From Paenibacillus brasilensis (GTDB taxonomy: Bacteria > Bacillota > Bacilli > Paenibacillales > Paenibacillaceae), in the NCBI RefSeq assembly GCF_009363115.1, contig NZ_CP045298.1, forward strand, positions 2,618,501 through 2,682,500: a stretch of 64,000 nucleotides of DNA, read 5' to 3'. A model generated the notes under the pieces. The model was not told where the DNA came from. It made no database searches and saw only the letters and a list, made by a program, of their open reading frames with translations. How positions within the stretch are numbered: position 1 is the stretch's first letter; each line of letters starts with the position of its first letter. Positions 23,742 through 33,721 of this stretch are shown here, one piece after another. A program made the translations under genes and the position numbers.

Positions 23742-25343
23742 ATGAATGCCAAGATCCATGTAGCCATTATTGACGACGGGGTTAATACTGGCTTTTTAAA
23801 CACCCGTTTATTATATAACGTCGAGATAGCTCATGAAGGCGTAGAAGATGGACGTATCCTAAATCACGGCACGCTATGTGCGGCTATTGTACAAGCGTAT
23901 TTTCCAGATGCGGTCATCAGCAGTGTGAAAATAATGAACCATAGAAAAGGAAATGCAGTGCAGCTATGTGCCGCGTTGGATTGGTGTGTACAGCACGGTG
24001 TGCAGGTAGCTAATATCAGCCTGGGAAGTATAAATTATCGCGATCGAGGCATGCTGCGGGAAGCTGTAAATGATGCAGCTATGGCGGGATTAATTATGGT
24101 ATGTGCTGCACAAAATGGAGGACTTCTTACTTATCCGGCCTCTTTTGCTAATGTGATTGGAGTACGCTGCGATCGTAGCGGCATACTCGCAGCAGGCCAA
24201 TATACATATAATGCTGATACAGCATTCTCAAGCGGTATTGAATTTACCGCTTTTGCCAGACACGAGCTGGTGGGTGCAACTGGAGAGGTTGTACAATGTC
24301 CCAACAGCAACAGCTATGCCACTCCATTCGTTACAGCACAGGTGTGCAGATTCTTGCAGCAGTCCAAGCGTATTCCTTCCATAGAAAAGCTAAAACATAG
24401 TTTACTTAAGAAAAGTTACCGTCAGAATAGTTATCACCCAATACAGGATACGGTATTACCTGTAATGCACTACAAGCATCCGGATTGGATACGAAGCGCA
24501 TATGTGTTTAAACAGGACTCCGTAGTTGAATCGGCGGCGCCTTATTATTTTCAGACTCCATATGAAGCTCAACTACCTTATGCTAAAGTTGCTGCGGTCA
24601 TTGAACAAGTAATCCTGCGAGAGCAAGAACCACAGAATGCAACGAATAAAGCTGGAGAAAGGATAGATGACCTGACAGATACGATGGTCTTGCTAGGGGA
24701 AATGGAGCCGGTAGATTTGCAGGAAGTGGAGCAATTGGCTATACGTTATGGAAAACATGTCGTCTATATCTCTAAAAAACAACGTCACATCCCCATGCTG
24801 AATTTTTCATCTCGCCATTTGCGCTGGTGGCAGCAAGAGGAGCGTTTCTTTATGAGACAGGAGGAGACTATTGCAATCGAGGATTCTCACATACCGCTTA
24901 TTTGTATTTATTATAACAAGGACGTTGACATTCTTTATTTTTTGCATGTGTTGAGAGAGTCCTTTGCCCGGGATGAATACCAAAGCTGGATCGCGGTGGA
25001 CCAGCCTGCGGCAATGCTGTATGACATGGAGTATTTGTCCCCTTCCGCTACGATCCATGGACTACAAAAGCTGATAAGCATTGCTGGTACAATGGCTTAT
25101 AGCGCGTATGCGGATATTGTCATTTTGTGTGTAGAGGCTCTGGATATTACGGATTGCACCCAAGAACAAATGTTATCAGGCGTTGATATTGAGCTTTCTT
25201 TGACGGCGATAGCGGAGGCTGAAAACATTCAAATATCCTTACGGACAGAGCAGGAATATTTGAAAGAATGGTTCCTTCCGAATCTAAACGCGGACGATAT
25301 AGGTCGTTTTTATACAGGCTTAGAACAACTGCTGGTCAACTGA
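23742..25343 (+). CDS. Cytoplasmic subtilisin-like (S8) protease, candidate leader peptidase
   Basis: The 533-residue protein starts directly with the S8 fold: Asp11 in IIDDG, His42 in NHGT, the oxyanion Asn125 in AAQNGG and Ser191 in SNSYATPF. It has no signal peptide or propeptide, so it should act inside the cell, in line with removing the leader of the peptide at 19586 that the C39-free exporter cannot remove. The catalytic domain ends near residue 215. The C-terminal 250 residues (DTMVLLGEMEPVDLQEVEQL, PLICIYYNKDVDILYFLHVL) resemble the TIGR04066-like protein in pattern. The ribosome binding site is AGGGGGAG. A 147-base gap separates it from the coiled-coil gene. Confidence 0.8.
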   Translation: MNAKIHVAIIDDGVNTGFLNTRLLYNVEIAHEGVEDGRILNHGTLCAAIVQAYFPDAVISSVKIMNHRKGNAVQLCAALDWCVQHGVQVANISLGSINYRDRGMLREAVNDAAMAGLIMVCAAQNGGLLTYPASFANVIGVRCDRSGILAAGQYTYNADTAFSSGIEFTAFARHELVGATGEVVQCPNSNSYATPFVTAQVCRFLQQSKRIPSIEKLKHSLLKKSYRQNSYHPIQDTVLPVMHYKHPDWIRSAYVFKQDSVVESAAPYYFQTPYEAQLPYAKVAAVIEQVILREQEPQNATNKAGERIDDLTDTMVLLGEMEPVDLQEVEQLAIRYGKHVVYISKKQRHIPMLNFSSRHLRWWQQEERFFMRQEETIAIEDSHIPLICIYYNKDVDILYFLHVLRESFARDEYQSWIAVDQPAAMLYDMEYLSPSATIHGLQKLISIAGTMAYSAYADIVILCVEALDITDCTQEQMLSGVDIELSLTAIAEAENIQISLRTEQEYLKEWFLPNLNADDIGRFYTGLEQLLVN

Positions 25344-25527
25344 TATTTATTAAGTACGTAACCAACTTCTTTTCGTTTATTATTATAGTTAATAATTATA
25401 TTACTCATTTAATCATAATGTTGGCCATGATAATTATGGTGTGTTATATTAAAAGCGTAAATAAAACGGCTTGTTATTCTTAGAGGTATAACGGATTTTA
25501 TTTTCGCATTCAGAGAGGATGGTTTAG

Positions 25528-27042
<1,515 letters not shown>

Positions 27043-27082
27043 TTCTCTTCTGCAATAGGTAGGTCTTATTTGTAGCTAAATA

Positions 27083-27135
27083 AGCTCGCATTCTCTCTTG
27101 TAATGACCTACAAGAGAAGAAGTGCGGGCTTTTTG
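27083..27135 (+). terminator. Terminator of the arabinofuranosidase gene
   Basis: A long stem, AGCTCGCA with TCTCTTGTA against TACAAGAGA with TGCGGGCT, ends in TTTTTG. Confidence 0.8.
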
Positions 27136-27460
27136 TATAAAATGAGTCATTTGTCCCTCAGTAGAAATGGTGTTAGAAGAAAGGGCAAACTTTTATATAA
27201 ATATTATTTTGATTACCAAATTTATCCGGGTGAAGTTGATGCTTATTAACTAAAAACTCATGCTGCATACATTTTTATGAAGTTACTTAGTCCCTATGTC
27301 GGGTCTTCAATGTGAAAAAAGACCCTGTTATATCGTTGTCAATGTATTGATATCTGAAATGCGGCATGTGTAATCTGATCCGAATCCACGTTATACTTTA
27401 AAAGATGGTTGATTCAACATCAGATGATGGTTGTGGCATTTCGAGAAAGGAATGGTGTGT
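27136..27460. other. AT-rich intergenic gap
   Basis: I see no open frame with a ribosome binding site, no RNA gene and no clear repeat here. It must hold the promoter of the HSP90-family gene, but no convincing -35/-10 pair stands out. Confidence 0.5.
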
Positions 27461-29353
27461 ATGAGTCAGACGGACGAATATCGTTTTCAGGTGAATTTGG
27501 GCGGTATGATTGATATTTTGGCCAATCATTTATATAGCAGTCCACGGGTGTTTATACGTGAGATCTTGCAAAATGCAACAGATGCCATTACAGCTCGCAA
27601 GGAGCTACGAAGGACTGCTGCTGAAAGTAATGCATTGGAAGAGCAGGCTCTAAAAGCTACAGCTTTAGAAGATAAAGACTTCGAGGGTAAAGTAACTGTG
27701 GAGCTATCTGGCTCCGGGGAGCAGCAGGTTTTGATGATTCAGGATAACGGAATTGGACTATCGGAAGAAGACATTCACCGTTTTCTGTCCATTATCGGCC
27801 AATCCTCCAAAAAGGGAGCCGATTTGCTGACCTCAGAGACTTCATTTATCGGACGCTTTGGGATTGGTTTGCTGTCTTGCTTTATGGTGAGCGATGAAAT
27901 TGTGGTGCTAACGCGCTCGGTAAAGGAAGGCATCTCTATGGAATGGAGAGGGAAGCCGGACGGGACGTATACGATCCGTCGCTTGGAGACGGAATTGCCC
28001 GCAGGAACGCAAATTTATTTGCGCTGCAAGCCGGGGAGCGAGTTTTATTATGAGCCGGCTCAGGTGAAGGAGTCCTTATTTTATTATGGGGCTTTGCTGC
28101 CGTATCCCGTCCTGCTGTCTGTCGATGGAAAGACCGAGCGGGTTAATCTTCCATCGACGAGCTGGATGCAGAACCCGGAACAGCTACGCAGTCGGCGTAG
28201 TGAGGTGCTGGATCTGGGGTATCGTCTGATGGGTGAGCGCTTCAGCGATTTTATCCCGCTACGGACGGCATCGGGCAGAACAGGCGGGATTGCATTTATA
28301 TTGCCTCGCAGCATTAATCTGAACAGCAAGCGGCTGCATCGGGTGTACCTGAAGCATATGCTCGTGTCCGACAAAGCGGAAAATGTATTGCCGGAATGGG
28401 CATTTTTCATTAAAAGCCTGATTTGGACAGATGAATTGCTGCCAACGGCATCTCGTGAATATTTTTATGAAAATGAGCAACTTGATGCTGTTCGCTCTGA
28501 ACTGGGAACCTGCATTCGTGAAGAGCTGTTACGAATGGCGGAATATGAGCCGGATCGTCTGCAGCATTGGATTCGTCTGCATGAGCTGTCCATGAAGACG
28601 CTCGCGGTCGAGGATGATGAATTTCTGCGCATTATGCACCGCTGGTTTTCCTTTGAAAGCACATTTGGGCGGCGTGAGCTGAGTGAGCTGATCCGTGAGG
28701 CAGGCGGACGTCCGCTTCATTACACAGCGACCGTGGATGAGTATCGCCAGATTACGCATGTAGCGGCAGCGCAGTCCATGTTGGTGGTCAATGGCGGCTA
28801 CATTTATGATTCGGAAATTCTGGAAAAGCTGCACTGGATTGACCCTGAACTGCAGACAGAGCGGCTTAGTCCCGAGGATGTATCTCTTTCATTTACCGGG
28901 CTGACGCAGGAAGAGCACGATAAGTATTACAGTGTGCTGCGTGTGATGGATGCTGCCTTGCAGCCGATGCGCTGTCGCAGCGAATTGAAGCGTTTTGAGC
29001 CTGCGAGTTTGCCTGTGCTGTATACCATTTCGCAGGATGCACTGACCTTACGCTCCATGGAAAACACCGTCGAAGAGACAACGGCGCTATTATCCAACGT
29101 GCTTGATAGCCTGAAAGCGGGAGTCCAGCAGAATGCGGGCTACTCGACCTTGTATTTTAATCTGAACAACCCGGTGGTGGCGCGTATTTTTGAAGCTTCT
29201 GATACGCAGATGATTACAGCTGCTACAGAAATGATGTATGTGAATGCACTTATGATGGGGCATTACCCGATGAACCGCAATGAGCTGGGATTGATGAACA
29301 GGAGTGTACTGCATTTTATTAATTGGGGATTAGGGAACGGACAAAATACGTAA
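27461..29353 (+). CDS. HSP90-family chaperone-like protein
   Basis: The 630-residue protein has the GHKL ATPase domain of HtpG/HSP90: ILANHLYSSPRVFIREILQN with EILQNATDA near residue 38, DNGIGLSEEDI near 99, and GRFGIGLLSCFMVSDE near 132. A middle domain follows (EWAFFIKSLIWTDELLPTASRE). The C-terminal third is divergent and carries no MEEVD-like end, as expected in bacteria. It differs enough from ordinary HtpG (inserts near residues 50-85) that it belongs to the separate HSP90-family subgroup. ATG at 27461 follows AGAAAGG. It is 24 bases before a TPR-like gene, so the two form an operon. Clients are unknown. Confidence 0.85.
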   Translation: MSQTDEYRFQVNLGGMIDILANHLYSSPRVFIREILQNATDAITARKELRRTAAESNALEEQALKATALEDKDFEGKVTVELSGSGEQQVLMIQDNGIGLSEEDIHRFLSIIGQSSKKGADLLTSETSFIGRFGIGLLSCFMVSDEIVVLTRSVKEGISMEWRGKPDGTYTIRRLETELPAGTQIYLRCKPGSEFYYEPAQVKESLFYYGALLPYPVLLSVDGKTERVNLPSTSWMQNPEQLRSRRSEVLDLGYRLMGERFSDFIPLRTASGRTGGIAFILPRSINLNSKRLHRVYLKHMLVSDKAENVLPEWAFFIKSLIWTDELLPTASREYFYENEQLDAVRSELGTCIREELLRMAEYEPDRLQHWIRLHELSMKTLAVEDDEFLRIMHRWFSFESTFGRRELSELIREAGGRPLHYTATVDEYRQITHVAAAQSMLVVNGGYIYDSEILEKLHWIDPELQTERLSPEDVSLSFTGLTQEEHDKYYSVLRVMDAALQPMRCRSELKRFEPASLPVLYTISQDALTLRSMENTVEETTALLSNVLDSLKAGVQQNAGYSTLYFNLNNPVVARIFEASDTQMITAATEMMYVNALMMGHYPMNRNELGLMNRSVLHFINWGLGNGQNT

Positions 29354-29377
29354 TCGCATCATTATAGGAGGAACCAC

Positions 29378-30439
29378 ATGGAAGATACGATACATGATTT
29401 GATGGAACAGGCGGAGGATCTGCCCGGAGGGGCGGCAAAGCTTGCGATCCTGGAGGAAGCCGCCCGCTTGGCGGATACTTCCGGGTTGCAGGAGCTCGCT
29501 TATGAAATTCGGGGAGAGATTCTGGAATGCGCTATTTTTAATGGGTATCCATTAAAGGCGCTAGTCGCTTTTTCATGGCAATTGGGTCGATTTGATCAAA
29601 ATCCAGAGGAATACGACGCAGATACACTGTTGTGGAATTACAAATGGATACTCGGTAAAGTATGCAGCTTTTTCAATATACCGAGGGCTCAAATAGAAGA
29701 TCTGGCGGAGGATATGCGCAAACGTTATGCCGAATACGGGTATAATGAGCGTCCGTATTACTATTATAAGTTCCGTATCGCGATGGACATGGGTGAACTG
29801 GATGAAGCACGGCGGTATCTGGATACGTTTCGCCAGATTGAGTCAGACAATATGAGTGATTGTGAAGCCTGTGAGCAAAGCCAGATGGTGCGGTTCTATT
29901 ACTTGACCGGAGAAGACGAGCAGGCGCTTGCCGTGGCCAAACCGATTTTGTCGGGACGGATGAGATGTGCGGAAGTGCCGCATGTGACGCTCTCGCAGGT
30001 GCTATTGCCGCTTTATCGTCAGGGGGAGGTCGAGCAGGCGAAGGAGCAGCATCGTAAAGGCTATCGTCTGGTTCGCGATGACCGTGACTTCCTGAAAACG
30101 ATAGCGGAGCATATCGAGTATTTGACAATCGCGAACCCGGTGGAGGGAATCGGAGTGGTGGAGCGTCATTTGCACATGGCGTTGGACTATGAGAGCGGAC
30201 TGGAGCAAATGTATTTTTACGCAGCGATGGCAGGGCTGTTGCAAAAGCTGGATGCTTCGAGAAAACTTCGCTTGATGCGGATGCCTGCAACTTTAGAGTG
30301 GGGGAAAGAGGAGCGCACACTAGAAGAAATCATTGCGTATTTCAGACCTCTGGCGGAGTCGGCGGCAACAACGTTTGATCGGCGGAACGGGAATACGTTT
30401 TATTCCGACTGGATTGGCCGAATTTTGCAAACAGCTTAA
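29378..30439 (+). CDS. TPR-like helical protein, probable partner of the HSP90-family protein
   Basis: The 353-residue protein is almost entirely helical, with repeats of about 34 residues (for example GELDEARRYLDTFRQIE, GEDEQALAVAKPIL, GEVEQAKEQHRKGYRLV), typical of degenerate tetratricopeptide repeats. There is no signal peptide. A ribosome binding site TAGGAGGA precedes the ATG. Because eukaryotic HSP90 works with TPR co-chaperones, the tight pairing suggests a bacterial counterpart, but that is inference. Confidence 0.72.
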   Translation: MEDTIHDLMEQAEDLPGGAAKLAILEEAARLADTSGLQELAYEIRGEILECAIFNGYPLKALVAFSWQLGRFDQNPEEYDADTLLWNYKWILGKVCSFFNIPRAQIEDLAEDMRKRYAEYGYNERPYYYYKFRIAMDMGELDEARRYLDTFRQIESDNMSDCEACEQSQMVRFYYLTGEDEQALAVAKPILSGRMRCAEVPHVTLSQVLLPLYRQGEVEQAKEQHRKGYRLVRDDRDFLKTIAEHIEYLTIANPVEGIGVVERHLHMALDYESGLEQMYFYAAMAGLLQKLDASRKLRLMRMPATLEWGKEERTLEEIIAYFRPLAESAATTFDRRNGNTFYSDWIGRILQTA

Positions 30440-30533
30440 GAAGTAGAGCGGTTTGCCAGCAACCCTATTTTATACAGCCCAAACAATGAGTGAGTATAAT
30501 GTTCTTGTTTGAATTGACAGGAGGGATTATGTC

Positions 30534-31280
30534 GTGACTGTGACCGAAAAGGTGATTAATTTTGCACATCGCGGAGCTTCGGGGGTATGTCCTGAAAATA
30601 CGCTGGCGGCGTTCCGCCACGCGCTGGAGCTGGGAGCAACAGGTATCGAAACGGATGTGCAGCGTACCAAGGATGGACGTCTGGTACTGATTCACGATGA
30701 ATCGCTGGAGCGTACGACAGGCTCACCACTGGATGTAAGGGACATCACGCTGCAAGAACTGAATACACTGGATGCGGGCGGCTGGTTTGGCGAGAAATTC
30801 CGGGGCGAGCGGGTACCGTTGCTGGATGAGCTGCTGGAGCTTGCGCAGTCCAGCGATACAGTGATTAATATTGAATTGAAAAATAGCATTTATCGCTATC
30901 CCGGTATGGAGGAAGAGGTCATTGCTGCCGTGAAGCGCTTCGGGTTGGAAGAGCGGGTGATCCTGTCCAGCTTCAATCACGAATCGCTGGCGCTCTGTGC
31001 GCAGCTTGCTCCTGAGATTAGGACGGGTGCGCTCTATGTCGAGATTATGGTTCGCCCATCGGAGTATGCAGCTCAATTTGGGGTCACAGCACTTCATGCC
31101 CACAAGAATGCCGTTACACCAGAAGCTGTATCTGAGGCTTTGGCCATAGGTGTAGTCTACCATCCGTGGACAGTGAATGAGCCTGAGGAAATGAAGCGTC
31201 TGCTGGAGGCCGGGGTCAGCGGCATTATTACGGACTATCCTGATCGGTTGGCGCACATTTTAGCTGTCCACTCTTCCTAA
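30534..31280 (+). CDS. Glycerophosphodiester phosphodiesterase
   Basis: The 248-residue enzyme hydrolyses glycerophosphodiesters to glycerol 3-phosphate and an alcohol. The catalytic HRGASG and PENTLAAF segments lie at residues 10-25, followed by ETDVQRTKDGRLVLIHDESLERTT. There is no signal peptide, so it is cytoplasmic (GlpQ/YhdW/YqiK type). The start is GTG at 30534 with GGAGGG eight bases upstream; the nearer ATG at 30529 is closed by a stop after one codon. Confidence 0.93.
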   Translation: MTVTEKVINFAHRGASGVCPENTLAAFRHALELGATGIETDVQRTKDGRLVLIHDESLERTTGSPLDVRDITLQELNTLDAGGWFGEKFRGERVPLLDELLELAQSSDTVINIELKNSIYRYPGMEEEVIAAVKRFGLEERVILSSFNHESLALCAQLAPEIRTGALYVEIMVRPSEYAAQFGVTALHAHKNAVTPEAVSEALAIGVVYHPWTVNEPEEMKRLLEAGVSGIITDYPDRLAHILAVHSS

Positions 31281-31304
31281 ACAAAGCAGACTGGACTGAA
31301 GTGG

Positions 31305-31356
31305 AAAGACTCTCCTATTCGCACTCGTGATTACGAGGCGAAGGAGAGTCTTTTTT
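31305..31356 (+). terminator. Terminator of the phosphodiesterase gene
   Basis: AAAGACTCTCCT pairs with AGGAGAGTCTTTTTT around a central hairpin. Confidence 0.82.
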
Positions 31357-31443
31357 GAGTTTGTGCTAAAGAACGGGAAGTCGTGAATGAAAAGTTACTA
31401 ATGAAAATTACTAATGAAAGTTACGATGAACCTGATTCTTTTC

Positions 31444-32271
31444 CTACTTGATACCTAGCCGCATACGGTAGCTGAACAGGATATCCAGTGTTTTTCCCTG
31501 AAAATGATCCTCGACCTGTTTCACAAAGTGTGCCAAATCGTCATCCAGTGTTCGGTTGCCAAGTTTGAAGACACTCTGAATCCCACCTTGGCTCAGAGCA
31601 AGCCCTGTATAGCGAGCAGCGTCACACTGCTCACGGTTGTGAAAGACAATCTCCCGGGTATAACGGAATTGCCCGCTGCGGTGTAGATTCGACAAATGCT
31701 GATCCTTGTTCCATTTATGGGCCTGCTGCTCTATAGGAGCTTCCTGTTCCAAAATGGCATCCGCTTTAGCGATAAGCTCTGTATAAGCTTGCTCTACCTG
31801 CCATTGCAGCACCGGAGGCCAGTCACAGTCAAAGGCTGCGAACACGCCGCCCTGAGCCAAGACTCTGCCCGCTTCCTGGAGCGTGCTCTCGGGGTCCATC
31901 CAGTGAAAGGATTGAGAGCAGGTGATAACGTCTACAGTTCCATCCTCAAAGGGCAGGTTGTTGGAGAACCCGCTTTGGAAGGAGATGGTTGCTGCTGTTG
32001 TCGTTCCTGCTGCCTCCAGCTTACGCTGAGCTATTCCTCTCATGTCCGGGTTAGGCTCGATCCCGACGATCTGCCGAGCCACGTCTTTCCAGATGAAGGT
32101 CGAAAGCCCTGTACCACAGCCGATATCGGCGACAAGCTCCACGTTTCGTTCCAGATAGCGGCTAATGATTTCCACGACGAGCGATGGTGCTTCCGGACGG
32201 TGTTGATCGTACTTGTCGGCAAAACCACTAAAACGGTCCACGTTACTTTGCAGATTTCCTTCAGGTATCAT
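31444..32271 (-). CDS. Class I SAM-dependent methyltransferase
   Basis: The 275-residue protein has a methyltransferase type 11 domain: motif I ELVADIGCGTGLSTFIW near residue 40, DVITCSQSFHWMD near 115, and ALAQGG-like motif III (RVLAQGGVFAAFD). The N-terminal FADKYDQHRPEAPSLVV resembles enzymes of the YcgJ/UbiE-like group. AAAGGAGAG lies upstream of the ATG. The substrate is unknown. It is 146 bases after galU on the same strand and may be separate. Confidence 0.85.
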   Translation of the reverse strand: MIPEGNLQSNVDRFSGFADKYDQHRPEAPSLVVEIISRYLERNVELVADIGCGTGLSTFIWKDVARQIVGIEPNPDMRGIAQRKLEAAGTTTAATISFQSGFSNNLPFEDGTVDVITCSQSFHWMDPESTLQEAGRVLAQGGVFAAFDCDWPPVLQWQVEQAYTELIAKADAILEQEAPIEQQAHKWNKDQHLSNLHRSGQFRYTREIVFHNREQCDAARYTGLALSQGGIQSVFKLGNRTLDDDLAHFVKQVEDHFQGKTLDILFSYRMRLGIK

Positions 32272-32417
32272 AAGGGCTTCTCTCTCCTTTGCCTCGACCG
32301 GGTGGGGCCGAGCAGATTCCGATGCTGCTGTACTCTTACATTGTACAGTTTTATATGCTTATCCATCTACTGTCGTGATTGCACAGTAACCATCGGATTT
32401 CGGAGGGGGAAATTTCC

Positions 32418-33299
32418 CTATTTTATCATTGAAGCAAGCGCCCACTCGCGTATCATGGAGTCGAGCATTGGACGTAAATCCTCGCGCTGCATACCCATAT
32501 GGAGAACGGCTTCCAAATATCCAGCCTTATCACCAATATCATAGCGTGTGCCTTCCAGTTCTAGTGCAAGCAGCTGGTTCTGTAATGCCACCTGATGGAG
32601 GGCGTCTGTCAGCTGATATTCACCACCTGCCCCGGTGGACATGTTTTCCAATATGGAGAAAATGGAAGACTCCAATACATACCGTCCAATGACTGCCTGA
32701 CGCGAAGGAGCATCAGCAGGGGATGGTTTTTCAACAAGTCCGGCGACCTCGTGAATAAGGCCCTTCTGGCGGGTAGAGTCAATAATGCCGTATTTACTCA
32801 CATCCTGTTCTTCCACCGTGCGTACGCCGACCACTTGCTTGCCCGTCGCCTCGTAAACATCCATCATTTGACGAATTGCCGGGGTAGAGGAATTCATAAT
32901 ATCATCGCCCAACAATATAGCGAAGGGCTCGTCGCCAATGAACTGACGAGCACAGCGTACCGCATGTCCCAAGCCAAGGGGCTCCTTTTGACGGATATAG
33001 TGAACGACTGCTTTGCCCCCAATGCTTTGAACCTCGCGCAGAAGGTCGTACTTGCCTTTGCTCTCCAGCACTTGCTCCAATTCCACAGACTTGTCAAAAT
33101 GATCCTCGATAGCTTTTTTATTGCGACCCGTGACGATAATGATGCTTTCAATCCCGGATTTGACGGCTTCTTCTACGATATATTGAATAGCCGGTTTATC
33201 GACTATTGGAAGCATCTCTTTAGGCAGTGCCTTTGTAGCAGGCAGGAAACGGGTTCCTAGTCCGGCGGCTGGAATAACGGCTTTTGTAATTTTTCTCAC
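32418..33299 (-). CDS. galU: UTP-glucose-1-phosphate uridylyltransferase
   Basis: The 293-residue enzyme makes UDP-glucose from UTP and glucose 1-phosphate. It opens with the nucleotide-binding block AVIPAAGLGTRFLPATKALP and continues with KEMLPIVDKPAIQYIVEEA, FAILLGDDIM and VEKP, all GalU hallmarks. It overlaps GtrA by four bases and closes the glycosyltransferase operon (ArnT-like, GT2, GtrA, GalU), so the UDP-glucose is likely used to make a polyprenyl-phosphate-linked sugar for wall modification. The Bacillus paralogue is called gtaB. Confidence 0.95.
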   Translation of the reverse strand: MRKITKAVIPAAGLGTRFLPATKALPKEMLPIVDKPAIQYIVEEAVKSGIESIIIVTGRNKKAIEDHFDKSVELEQVLESKGKYDLLREVQSIGGKAVVHYIRQKEPLGLGHAVRCARQFIGDEPFAILLGDDIMNSSTPAIRQMMDVYEATGKQVVGVRTVEEQDVSKYGIIDSTRQKGLIHEVAGLVEKPSPADAPSRQAVIGRYVLESSIFSILENMSTGAGGEYQLTDALHQVALQNQLLALELEGTRYDIGDKAGYLEAVLHMGMQREDLRPMLDSMIREWALASMIK

Positions 33300-33718
33300 A
33301 GAGATTCACTTTCCTTTCGGGATGGGGAACCAAATACCCAGTATCGGCTCCCGATATAATTAATGATCATTCCGGCTGCGGTAGCGATCAGCTTGCATAG
33401 GGCAAGGGGCAGCTCGGTTCCAGTGTGAAGCAGTTGCAATAATAAGGCGGTTAGACCCAATACGATCAGGTTGATGGCAATAAATTTGGGTAATTGATTT
33501 TTATGAGTATCGTTTGATCGTTGTTTGTTGAATGTCCATTTGCTGTTTAGAATATAACTGTTGGCTGTGCCGCAGCTATACGAAACGATCTGCGCAATCA
33601 GGACGGGAACTCCGGCCCAGGCCAGCAGCATAAAAATGATATAATCTACACCCGTATTAACCAGTCCTACCATACCAAAACGGATTATAGGAAGCAGTGG
33701 GGCTATGCGACTTTTCAT
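33296..33718 (-). CDS. GtrA-family membrane protein
   Basis: The 140-residue protein has four membrane helices and the GtrA pattern FGMVGLVNTGVDYIIFMLL near the start and YIGSRYWVFG near the end. GtrA-type proteins probably flip polyprenyl-phosphate sugars across the membrane. Here it sits between the GT2 gene, 3 bases upstream, and galU, which overlaps it. Confidence 0.92.
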   Translation of the reverse strand: MKSRIAPLLPIIRFGMVGLVNTGVDYIIFMLLAWAGVPVLIAQIVSYSCGTANSYILNSKWTFNKQRSNDTHKNQLPKFIAINLIVLGLTALLLQLLHTGTELPLALCKLIATAAGMIINYIGSRYWVFGSPSRKESESL

Positions 33719-33721
33719 GAG

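Noticed and set aside
32404..32415. Palindrome GGGAAATTTCCC just after the galU gene
   Set aside because: It is short, has no T run or promoter context, and lies at the end of a converging intergenic gap; too little to call an element.
32595..33260. 221-codon plus-strand frame opposite galU
   Set aside because: galU is intact on the minus strand, and the plus-strand protein has no plausible domain.
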